Source: Gordius sp. MW1 (taxonomy: Eukaryota > Nematomorpha > Gordioida > Gordea > Gordiidae). From it: a stretch of DNA of 64,000 nt. The DNA lies in the NCBI GenBank assembly GCA_964036665.1, contig OZ038530.1, positions 14,727,001 to 14,791,000 of the forward strand. The letters are read 5' to 3'. The position numbers and the translations under genes are program-made. Below, piece by piece: positions 47,146 through 57,345 of this stretch; the first letter of the stretch is position 1, and the number at the start of each line of letters is the position of its first letter. Under the pieces are notes generated by a model that saw only the letters and a program-made list of their open reading frames with translations, was not told the origin of the DNA and made no database searches.

Positions 47146-47237
47146 ATTTATTAATAAATAACAGTTCATAATCATTATATTATTAATTATTAGTTTTATG
47201 ATTATAATGTTGATAATGGTTTTGAAAACAATGAATA
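47146..47237 (-). repeat. Inverted copy of the 5' leader of the neighbouring Ty3 element
   Basis: About 92 bp matches 53396-53489 in inverse orientation almost perfectly, including AACAGTTCATAATCATTATA. One copy is just outside the element's left LTR; the other is just inside its right LTR. Confidence 0.8.
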
Positions 47238-47244
47238 TATTACA

Positions 47245-47579
47245 ATACTTACATAAATTCTCAAATAGAACGATATATAATTTACAATTAAAGGGAAAAA
47301 TTATGGACGTATTAAGCGGTCACAATGCCCGAGTTTAATTTGTTACAAAATGAGGAGAGTAAGTAAGTGGATGAGTGGGAGAGAGTTTTACAAAATGAGG
47401 CCAAAAATGAATAAGTGAATGAGTGTGTGTTGTCTTCTGCCTTTATATATCACGTTTCTCCACAATAACAACAAACCACCACTTCACAACAACCATAGTG
47501 ATAGCTCCCCCATTGATGTGTAAACGCACAACAACCAATGCATGAGAAGGCGATGAATAGATAGACAGCGATTACCACG
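47245..47579 (-). repeat. 3' LTR of the second Ty3 element
   Basis: Matches 53505-53840 with a few small differences. The outer end on the minus strand begins near GTGGTAATCGCTGTC, compared with TGTGGGAATCGCTGTC in the partner. A GTAAGTGGATGAGTGGGAGA stretch is shared. Confidence 0.82.
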
Positions 47580-47699
47580 CCATCCCCTTTAAGAAAGACC
47601 CCAAAGAGGACGGGAGCGGGGAGTCAAAAAAAATAATGTAGCGAGCCGTATAGTGTACGGGGACGGCCTCCCCGATAGACGTCATTGGGTTCGCACTTG

Positions 47700-48317
47700 C
47701 TACCCATTATTGCCGTCTGGCTGACTCCCTCGCTTTGATTCTCGAACCGCCTGATCATATTCTAACAGCGTTACCGTCGCCATCGGCGCCAGAACCGCGT
47801 CCGTATTCACGACATCGGGTGGGTCGAGGTGCATCGCTACACTGACAGCAGCCTCCCCCACGCCGGCGTTTACAGACTCTATCAACGAGACACTAGGCGC
47901 CCCCGGCGGTGTACCCATTGTACCTTCACACGCGGCCCTTCGATGCCGGCGTAGGCACAAACTACACCACCTTCGGGCAGCCCTGCGTCGCCCTCCGCTC
48001 GCCGCCGTCGGGGTAATCACCGTGCCCCCTCGGACCGGGCGAACCGGCGGAAAGACTTTTCTGGGATTCCTCTGAACCTTAGCAGTCGAGATACCGCTGC
48101 CCCCAGCGCGTCCTCCTCGACTGATTCTACCACCTCGTGCTCTATTCCCGGGCTGCGGGGCACCGCCCTGGGAATACCTTCGTTCGTGGAAGCTTACCAT
48201 ATGAGGGATACCTTCTCGGCCCACCACGAACGATACGTAAAGGTCCGTCGGGGCGTAAAGCGGATCAATCACTTCCACTTCCACCCTGAACCGGCACCAT
48301 GATGCGATGATGTCCAT
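47700..48317 (-). CDS. Extra 3' ORF of the second Ty3 element, Gly/Arg-rich with zinc knuckle
   Basis: A 205-residue frame lies between the integrase region and the 3' LTR. The opening MDIIASWCRFRVEVEVIDPL continues with a hydrophobic strand-like segment. A Gly/Arg-rich stretch (GNRARGGRISRGGRAGG) follows, then CSLCLRRHRRAAC, which fits a C-x2-C-x3-H-x4-C zinc knuckle, and an acidic tail. It is much more GC-rich than its surroundings. It lacks a signal peptide or membrane segment, so it does not look like an envelope protein. The make-up suggests RNA or DNA binding, perhaps a relocated nucleocapsid-like protein. I know no named family for it. Confidence 0.55.
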   Translation of the reverse strand: MDIIASWCRFRVEVEVIDPLYAPTDLYVSFVVGREGIPHMVSFHERRYSQGGAPQPGNRARGGRISRGGRAGGSGISTAKVQRNPRKVFPPVRPVRGGTVITPTAASGGRRRAARRWCSLCLRRHRRAACEGTMGTPPGAPSVSLIESVNAGVGEAAVSVAMHLDPPDVVNTDAVLAPMATVTLLEYDQAVRESKRGSQPDGNNG

Positions 48318-50784
48318 CTAATGCAAAATAATAAATATACATATTATAGCATATCCAAGATAACTCATTAACATCGCAACCGTAATTGCTTCTCGTGTCT
48401 AACCGTGCCGTTATTAGAGCCCATAAACTCAACCTCGTATGCTTTTGAGCCCGCGTGGGATTTCACCACAGCTTCCAACCACCGCTCGGTTCCACGATAC
48501 ACGCGAGCCCAAACTAAACTACCAACTTCATACCGACTGTGAGCGGACTCGCTAGTTGTTAAACCGGTGTCCACCCACACATCAATCGGTAAGCGAGGTA
48601 ATCTATTTAAAAATATTTTACTAACAGGAGCGCTACATGGAAAGCGAGCGGACGCATTATGTAATAACCTATACATCCATATGCCGTCCTTCTCTACCTT
48701 CTCATTTTTCAACCATTTCTTAACGATCGCAACATGTCGCTCCGCCAACCCGTTAGAACTTGGGTGATATGGATGTTAATAAATGCAGTATACCCCATTT
48801 ACCGCAAAACACCTTAAACTCGGCGCTAGTAAAGGCAGTACCGTTATCGGATACTATATACCTCGGGATACCATAAGCGCCCATTAAATTCTTTAAAAAA
48901 ACAATAACCACCCCGATAGACAGCTTCGTGACGCGTTGAAATTCAACCCAACTCGAAGCCGCGTCCACCAGTAAAAGATAGTGTTTCGAATCAACATCGA
49001 AAAAGTCTAGATGTACCCGGTCCCAAACGTTTCGAGCCCGCGGCCACCTAGCTTGTTTATCATGCTTGGGTATGCACGCATTTTTACTTCACGCAATACA
49101 TTTACGCCCATACATGCCAATATCAGCGCCCATTTTAGGCCACCAAACATAATTACGCGCCATTGCTTTCATTTAGACGCGCCGTTATGTCCAGCATGCA
49201 ATAATTCCAACACTTGTGGTCGCAACGCCCGTGGAATCACTATGCGCTCGCCTCGTAGTACGACTCCATTGTCAAGATAGAGTTCGTTAACCACGCCGCG
49301 ATAACACTTAGCGACCTCCTCGATTGTCGCCTGACCATTCAAGTATTTAGTAACCCCATGCAACTCCTCGTCCTTGTTCACCTCCTCCTTAAGGTTAACT
49401 GACGGAAAAGCTTGAGTTACGACATTAATCAAATAATTCTCACCCTCTAGTTCCTCCTTAGGTACCGCTTCATCGCTCTCACCTAAGCGCGATAATGTGT
49501 CTGGTACATAGTTCGTTGCACCCTTTTTGTACTCCAAGGTTACGTCAAAGTTACCCAAGAACAACAACCATTTTTGTAACCTAGGGCTTAGCAACAAACT
49601 ACCATTACACCTCGCAAAAAGAGGAACCAGTGGTTTATGGTCGGTAAAGATTTTAAACTTACGACCAATAAGATATTCACGACACTTATTTAACGCAAAC
49701 ACTACAGCCAAAGCCTCTTTTTCTATTACAGAATAATTAAGCTCTGCCGCCGTCAATTTACGTGAAAAAAATAGTATCGGTCGCTCTATTCCTTTAATAA
49801 CATGAAAGAGCATGCCACCTATACCACTCTTCGATGCGTCAACCGCCAACCCTATAGGAATTTACGATTAAAACACACCAGAACTGGGTCACTTCCCAAC
49901 AAGTTTTTCAACTTCTCGAAAGCTACCTGTTCTCTATCGGACCAAACAAAAGCACTTTGTCTTTAGTTAACCTATGCAAGGGAGCTGCTACCTCCGAGCA
50001 ATGCGGTATAAACTTGCGATAATAATTAACAGACCCCATGAAAGCCAAAACCTCTTTCTTGTTAGTTGGGGCTCGTATCTTTAAAATCGCAGCCACATTA
50101 CTGCCCAGAGGGCGTATTTTCCCACATGCAATAACGTGCCCTAAGAATGTCACTTCTGTCACTCCGATCATGCATTTTTTCATAGTTAGACGTAATCCTT
50201 TATCCTGGATGCGCTTAAGAACTGACTCTAAACGCGAATCGTGTTCTTGCATTGTAGTGCCAACAATCAGCACATCATCCAGGTAAAAGAATACACCGTC
50301 CAAACCCTGAAAAACGGAGGCCATAGTTTTCTGGAACACTGCCGCAAAAATACTCACCCAAACGGCAAGCGATTAAACGCAAACAATCCCAAAGGAGTAT
50401 TTATCGTCATCAACCGCTCCTTATTAATTTGTAAATATGCCGACCTTAGATCCAGCTTTGTAAAGAAACATGCATTATTTAGGTTAGCTAAAATTTCCTC
50501 CACCCGCGGCATTGGGTGCTTAATTTCCACCAACCACGGATTAAGGGTAACCCTAAAATCAATACAAAGCCGTAACGACCCGTCGACCTTCTTAACTGGA
50601 ACCAGAGGAGTTGCCCACTCACTATAATCGACGGGCGTAATAATCCCCTGTTCCGGCCAGTCCCGCAGAACCGCATTTACCTCGTCCCGCCATATGAACG
50701 GGATGCGCCTACTTGGACAAAATTTGGGATAGGCCCCACGTTTGAGTCTCACCTCATATTCATAACCCTTCAAACTCCCTAGAC

Positions 50785-51566
50785 CAGGGGTCGGCAACCT
50801 GTCTGTCTTTAAGGGCGCAATACTAAATTTGAAAATTACCGAGGGCGCATATTTTACAGATAATCAACAGGTATAAATAGGCATTAAAAAACAGATTTTT
50901 TATAACTTTATTTTGTTGGTGTCATACATAATGATACATATAATTCAGTGTGACACTTGGGTGTCCATATTTTTAGCTAATTCCTTATAGTTATAATCCA
51001 TCTGTAAATGGTTTTTTATTCTTAGCTAGCAAATGCGATATTTTATATGACGCGATCGTTGCTTCTTTATGCTGTTGCAGTGGTTTAGTAAAAAAAACTT
51101 TGCTGGTTAGTTCTTGAAGAGTTTTAAAAAATAATTTTTATTCTTCTAATTTCAGAGTTCATTGGATAGTCACTATTAAAATTTGTATGCACGGTCTTAG
51201 AATGTCGTTCAATATTACTTTTCTTGGGAATCGCAACACTATTATTACACAACAAACAAATACACTTCCCTTTGTAATCAACTAAACAATATAGATGTTC
51301 CCATTCATCGTTAAAATAATATGTTCGTTTTCTTTTACATTTATCCATGAAGGGTTTTGAAAGAAAAGAATTCTTTCGGATTACTTGTGAGTTTTAAATG
51401 CACGGTCTACGCGTGGTCTATTCAAAATACGATCACACACTAACAAAAAATACGCGCGTGTTATTAGATACGCTCATATCATACATTTACATTAGTCCAT
51501 CGAGGGCGCATTAAAAATCGATCGGGGGCGCCATGGCGCCCGCGGGCGCCGCGTTGCCTACCCCTG
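50785..51566 (-). mobile_element. hAT transposon fragment nested in the Ty3 element
   Basis: The ends CAGGGGTCGGCAACCTG and GTTGCCTACCCCTG are inverted repeats of a well-known hAT type. The 8-mer CCCTAGAC flanks both sides (50777-50784 and 51567-51574). GGGCGC/GGCGCC words lie just inside the right end. The interior keeps only the N-terminal BED-type finger of a transposase. The perfect duplication shows that it inserted into the Ty3 element after that element was already in place. Confidence 0.9.
51124..51348 (-). pseudogene. BED-type zinc finger start of a hAT transposase
   Basis: 74 residues open MDKCKRKRTYYFNDEWEHLY and contain CICLLCNNSVAIPKKSNIERH with H six residues later, i.e. C-x2-C...H-x5-H. 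This is the N-terminal finger seen in GTF2IRD2/EPM2AIP1-like hAT transposases, which binds transposon ends. The frame ends shortly after (NSEIRRIKIIF), and the catalytic domain is missing, so the element is an internal-deletion derivative. Confidence 0.75.
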
Positions 51567-53504
51567 CCCTAGACCTTCAGCAAAAACTGAACTGTAGCTC
51601 CTAATAACATTACGCAAATTCAATTGCCACTTGCCCAGGTCGCCGAATCCACTCAACACGTCCGTAGACGTCACACCCGTAGGCGTCACACCCGGAGGTG
51701 TACCGACGATTAAAGTCGAAAGAGGTTTCATGACTAAAGTCGTAACTTAGGCACCACTCGGGAGTTAACATTACATACGCAACCCCACCCGGGTCAGATT
51801 TCACACTAGGAGCTACTAAATATTTATGGGTTGAATTATCTAATGAGTTACAAAAGCCAAACCATTCAACACGCGGACCTATCACCTGCAGCCAATCCCA
51901 ACCCATTTAAGGATCGATTTTAGCAGCTGTTAAATATAATACCAATGTCCACCGCGTCGCCAGCCGCCACCTTTACGCTGGCTTTACCCACTAACTCTAC
52001 CGCCGCACCATCTAATTGGCGGGCATTAAAGAATGGTCGGGAAATCTTTTTACCGGGCCAAAGGTTATTAAAATGTGAGAAGGACATTAAAGTTACACAA
52101 GCCCCAGAGTCTAATATAAAATTAATTAACGCACCGTCCACCCACACCTTTGCCGTGGGCAGTCGAGTACCAAACAATAAAAGGGGAATGGAGCTTGTCA
52201 AATTAAAATTTATGGTTGAAATATTTGGGCTGGGAACGTCAACATATAGTCAACACCCCCCAGCCCCAGAGCTAGTTTGCGCGGGTGGCCGCCGCACGCG
52301 CACATTAAATCATTATTTCTACTCGCAACTGCCTCCGCGGCATGTACACAACTACCATTAAAACACCTCGCTACCGGAGCATTATAATTATTATTTCTTA
52401 CATTCGGCACATTGCCAACATTACTGTACCTAACATTTCCATCGTAAAATCCATCAACCCTAACTGGAGCGGTGCCATGAAAACCATTATCCACATTACA
52501 ATAGTTAAACCTATTCCTTCCATCTGGCGCATTACCGTACTTATTCCCATTAAAATTGCCAACATCAAAACCCCTCTTTCCTTTAAAGTTTCTGCCGCCG
52601 CGTTTCGTACAAAACCTAACTACGTGCGGCCCTCCACAATTAAAACATCTAACCCCCTGCTGCACAACATTAATCTTCCTCCCCTGTTGTACTATCAAAT
52701 AAAATGCAAACGCTAAACACAAGAGTAATAAAATCATCAACCAATGTGTCTTACAAGCGTCGATATAAAAATGTACGTCGCTCCCCTGAGTTTCCTTAAA
52801 AAATGAGAACAACACCATATTACTCCCACTACAGAAATTAAACTTAGGTTAAACAAACTCAAATAAACAAAATCCAAGCGATATATAAACGTAAATTTCA
52901 ATAATTCAATATACAAATATATTTAAGCGTATACCAAATCAATAAAAACTAAATAATAAGCAAAAAAGATGCACGATAAAATTGTAATTCAACCGCTTAA
53001 AACGCAGTATTTATATTAAATGAAGGTAACTAAAACTACTTATGCAATTAATAGTATCGAACAAAAATAGTATGACATATAACTTTATTCAAAAGATTGT
53101 AATGTATTAAATCGTAAGCACACAACACAAAATTAATTCACGCCAAGGCTAAAATTTAATTTCAACAACTGAATTAATTAATATAACGCAAATCTTAAAA
53201 GTTCATTCTAACAAACATAATAAAAGCATTCTATTAATATAAATCCTAAATAATTTAATTGTTAAAACGAAATAAATAATCAATATGATAAAGATGAAAA
53301 AAACAAGGTTATTCATAATCATACTAAAATAATAAGATATAGCAAGTATTTTAAGCTATCACCATTGTAATAGATGTTAATTAAACTAATCAATCTATTT
53401 ATTGTTTCCAAAAACCATTATCAACATTATAATCATAAAACTAATAATTAATAATATAATGATTATGAACTGTTATTTATTAATAAATCAATAACTAATC
53501 ATCT

Positions 53505-53840
53505 ATACTTACATAAATTCCCAAATAGAACGATATATAATTTACAATTAAAGGGAAAAATTATGGACGTATTAAGCGGTCACAATGCCCGAGTTTAATT
53601 TGTTACAAAATGAGGAGAGAGTAAGTAAGTGGATGAGTGGGAGAGAGTTTTACAAAATGAGGCCAAAATGGATTAGTGAATGAGTGTGTGTTGTCTTCTG
53701 CCTTTATATATCACGTTTCTCCACAATAACAACAAACCACCACTTCACAACAACCATAGTGATAGCTCCCCCATTGATGTGTAAACGCACAACAACCAAT
53801 GCATAAGAAGACGATGAATAGATAGACAGCGATTCCCACA
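53505..53840 (-). repeat. 5' LTR of the second Ty3 element
   Basis: Partner of 47245-47579. On the minus strand it opens TGTGGGAATCGC. Its outer border lies directly against the RT motif C (CMLYADD) of the split RTE LINE. Confidence 0.82.
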
Positions 53841-54630
53841 GTGTATGCTATATGCCGATGATATAGTACTATGCGAGGAAACAGGGGAGAAAGTATTCGA
53901 AGAAACCGAAAAGTGGACAAAGCGCTTAGCTGGATATGGTTTAAAGGTCAACGATCGAAAAACGGTATACATGGAAATGAACGATACAGGCAGCCCATCG
54001 CTGGATGACCCTGTAAAGTACCTAAAAGTCGACAGGTTTACATATCTCGGCTCGATGCTACATCAAGAGGGAGGTTGCGCGACGGAAGTCAATGCCCGCA
54101 TCCAAAAAGGATGTAAATGGCGAAGTATATCCGATGTAATGTGCCACATGAAAATGCCAATATGGTTGAAGAGCAAAGCTTACAAATCCATCGTAAGACC
54201 GGTGTTAGTCTATGGAAGTGATACATGGGCATTAAACACCACGGAAGGAAAGCTATTACAGGCCACAGAGATGAGAATCATACGGTGGAGTTTGGGGTTT
54301 ACTAAGCTCGACCATATGACGAATGACTTTCTCATGACAAAAATGGGTATTCAACCTATGGCGGACATGATTAACGAAAATCGGCTAAGGTGGTATGGGC
54401 ATATACTAAGAAGAGACACGAATGACGTAAATCGAAAACTACTGGACATGGAGATACCGGGCAAAGAGAGGAAGAGGACGACCCAGTGTCACGCGGAAAG
54501 GGCAAGTCGATAGAGTAATGAAAACAAAAGATTAGTCAAGATATGGCACTCACCCGGTCAAGATGGAAGAAACTCATCAAAACAAACCCCACGACTGTGG
54601 GACCAAATAACTGATAAAGAAGAAGATTAA
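53841..54630 (+). mobile_element. RTE-type LINE, second half of RT and 3' end
   Basis: The plus-strand frame 53845-54513 begins at motif C, LYADDIVLCEE, and goes on with GYGLKVNDRKTVYMEMN, FTYLGSMLHQEGG and RPVLVYGSDTWALNTTE. It ends with NENRLRWYGHILRRDTNDVN and a basic tail. It is the C-terminal half of an RTE reverse transcriptase and is open over 220 residues. A GATAAAGAAGAAG tail near 54615 fits the short 3' repeats of RTE elements. It belongs with 41050-42900; the segment between RT motifs A and C (about 90 residues) was not found. Confidence 0.85.
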
Positions 54631-55392
54631 GATGCGCATGATATGAATAGAGTCTATAGCCGTAATTTAAATTATGGATCGTTTACTCCAAAATTGTTTA
54701 CATATGATTTATAAAGTATTAAAATAATTATTTAAACTGTATATTACGGTAAAGGAATCCGCTTTAAATCTCTTTAAAGTTGTAAGTTTCGGAAGGATGA
54801 CTATTTGCTTTTCCAAGGTCATCCCCTCTATTTGCTTTTCCTTCGCCATAAATAATATTTTTGATTAGTTTACAATTCGATATAAGGCAATGATAAAGAA
54901 GGTTATAAAGAATGAGTGGAAAACCTTTACCTTAAAATAAAGTATAAAATGCAAAATGATAACTTAGTATTTTGTATAAAAATACTTAAAAAGCTAATTT
55001 TTGTAATAACAAACTGCTAAAAAACATTTAATAAATACTTTATTTATTGGGGCAAATTATTAATATGAAAATGGCGGTAAAAAACAATTATAACGTTGTA
55101 CAAGTATTATCTGACTCTTTGCTTCCCTCCCCCCCCCCCCCACATAAACATTTTCGCCCCTTTCCACCTATCTCGCCATAAATTGCATAGCAAATGTGCT
55201 ACGTTTATACGGAGTATAGATGAGTTTTGTAAAAATATTACCCCAAAACTAGGCGCGTGTATTAAAATGAACTACAAGTCGGATCCTCGGCGTGGTGTTA
55301 GATGCGCAGCCCCCAACGCCCCTTCTCCTCTTCCCCCACCAGGGGCGAAGCTCCTGGTTTGTTTAACCGTTTCGATAAAAAAATGCAATTCC
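54631..55392. other. Intergenic DNA with a small composite-repeat piece
   Basis: AT-rich to about 55115. Then a C run (55129-55140) and an inverted fragment of the composite family (CGCCATAAATTGCATAGCAA at 55174-55193, GGAGTATAGATGAG at 55210). A CCACCAGGGGCGAAGCTCCTGG palindrome-like word lies near 55337. No gene. Confidence 0.5.
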
Positions 55393-56078
55393 AAAACCTC
55401 CCGTTTTTAAGATAAACGAGGTTGAAGGTGCAAAAAATGCCCATTTTACCCCTTTTTGAGGCTCAATAGCCACGAAATTTTTAATTTATATCAAAAAATA
55501 TTAATTTATTCTTGTAGATTAAAGTTTCATCTATACGCATTATTATTTTTTATATCATCCTTATATTTAAATTTATACGCGTTTGCGTAAACCCCTCCTT
55601 ATCAAAATTCGTCCCACGATGTCTGGTAAACGGAGTACATTAGAGTTCATACTGCGTACGCGATGTTTACTAACACATATCTCTCTCCCTTCACCTAATC
55701 TTCTCTTCTCCACTCCCGCCCCCTTCATTTGTGCTTGGATAGATATGGGGGCGGAGTGGAAGAGATGGAGAAAGGGAGAGAGAGATATGTTAGTAAACAG
55801 CGAGTGTGTAGTATGAACTCTAATGTACTCCTTTTTCCAGACATAGCGGGGCGAATTTTGATAAGGGAAAAGGGTTTACGGAAACGTAAATAAGTTTAAA
55901 TATAAGAAGGGTGATATAAAAAATATAAAATAATGGGCGTATAGATGAAACTTTAATCTATAGGAATAAATTAATATTTTTTGATATAAATTAAAACGTG
56001 GCTATTGAGCCTCAAAAAGGGGTAAAATGGGCATTTTCTGCACCTTCAACCTCGTTTATCTAAAAAACGATAGGTTTT
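55393..56078. repeat. ~690-bp near-perfect inverted repeat (fold-back MITE)
   Basis: The two arms (about 55393-55725 and 55745-56078) are near-complete reverse complements around a centre near 55735. Examples are GATAAACGAGGTTGAAGG on the left with CCTTCAACCTCGTTTATC on the right, and ACTAACACATATCTCTCTCC with GGGAGAGAGAGATATGTTAG. The only frame is low-complexity. The DNA could fold into one long hairpin, and a transcript would be double-stranded. A small T-rich loop lies at the centre. Confidence 0.88.
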
Positions 56079-56429
56079 AAAAACTAAAAACACATTATTA
56101 ATCAGCGCAAAATTCTCTATCAGAATTATAGGTTAGATAACGGGATGGAATAACAAAGGCAATATTTGTAGAGCTGTGTAATTTACCTCAATAAATGCCA
56201 ATGTATTACTGGCTCGGGTCAAATATGCAAGGTTACTAGGCATAAGCCCTTGTGAAGGGGGTATTTGAAGATCCCTGCATCTTGGACTTTACTAAAATGA
56301 CCGGGCTTCTCAAATTATATTCTAAATAATTTTTTAACCTGCAAAGCAAAGAATTAATCTTATATTGAATTTTTTAAGTTTGAAATTATTAAAATTACAA
56401 TAAAGTATATATTACAAAATTGATAAGAA
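56079..56429. other. Intergenic DNA, nothing recognised
   Basis: AT-rich, no gene and no repeat identified. Confidence 0.5.
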
Positions 56430-57345
56430 ATCACACTTTGGCCATTGATAGCAGTCAGCAAAACCGTCTAAAATTGTATGAATACATAAGGAATTCTAAT
56501 CACGCTTTGACCAGTGGTCATTTTTCTATTGGTCAATAGCCAGCAGACGGCCAAGAGCCTATAATTATATAAGGGCAAAAAGTAGGAAAAAAATTTCGAT
56601 TCACATTTTGACCAGTGGTCATTTTTTCTAATGGTCAGCAGTCAATAGACAGTCAAAAATCGTATAAATATATAAAAGCCAAATATTTAAAAAAAAACAA
56701 AAACATTTCAATCATATTTTGGCCATTGGTCGTTTTTTTCTATTGGTCGGAGACGCGCGAAAGATTTGTTGCCACCGGGTATCGTACTCAGGATGGCTCA
56801 ATCGAAATCCCAAGCGGTCGCAGTGGTAAACACGACGAAATATGACGGCAATTTGACGTAGGCATATTGGGAGGGTAAAAAGGGAGGGGGGGGGCAAATC
56901 TAGAGGCAAAAATTAAAGCCAACCAGCGGTCATAATTATTTATTTTCAGACCAAAAAATAATTATGCCAAAACGTGCAGGCACAAAAATAAAAATGGATT
57001 TTTAGAAGTAAGCTCCGGGCATCATTTATTTGCAAGGAATTATTCAGACAGTTTTGCAATCATCCGTTATAAAGCAACAAACTAGACAAAATAAATTCAC
57101 AAAACAGCAAATATGTATAGCTATCAACCATAATTTTGGCCTCTGGCCATGGTCAAATAACCCAGCGGTCATAGTCTAGTCTATTTGCAAAAGCTAAATA
57201 AAAGTTTTTTACAGAATCATAAGTCTACAGCCATTAGAAATCCTTATATGTTTCCACGGCAATTATGCAAAAATTACAAGTTGGACAGCGGACGGAGGGA
57301 GAACCAAAAGCGAGCTCATAAATTGCATTGCAATTAACCATCAAT
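56430..57345 (-). repeat. Inverse relative of the 39587-40565 repeat
   Basis: Read on the minus strand it starts at the palindromic end (TTAATTGCAATGCAATTTAT), has the GGTTCTCCCTCCGTCC segment, TTGCATAATTGCCGTGGAAA, and three or four hairpin-type units (56740-56440) with ACCACTGGTC words. Shared order with 39587-40565 confirms a subfamily about 0.9-1.0 kb long. No coding. Confidence 0.62.

Larger units (their letters stand above)
47245..53840 (-). mobile_element. Second Ty3/gypsy LTR element, broken, with nested hAT
   Basis: A minus-strand element with LTRs at both ends. From 5' to 3' it has a CCHC zinc knuckle (CFNCGGPHVVRFC, ~52700), protease-like DSGACVTLMSF (~52100), RT (FTKLDLRSAYLQI ~50450, FYLDDVLIVG ~50290), RNase H (YSVIEKEALAVVF, FTDHKPLVPLF), integrase (YIVSDNGTAFTSAEF ~48860), and a C-terminal region with YEVGSLVWARVY. 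An additional ORF follows at 47700-48317. A hAT element interrupts it at 50785-51566. It is broken in several places (roughly half a dozen or more). The LTRs are about 90-95 percent alike by eye, so it is older than the CsRn1-type copy. Confidence 0.85.

Noticed and set aside
47700-48317. Envelope gene of the second Ty3 element
   Set aside because: The position fits, but there is no signal peptide, transmembrane segment or fusion-like region. A nucleic-acid-binding protein fits the composition better.
55583-55816. Possible small protein at the centre of the palindrome
   Set aside because: The frame reads through both arms of an inverted repeat and is dominated by low-complexity CT/GA sequence.
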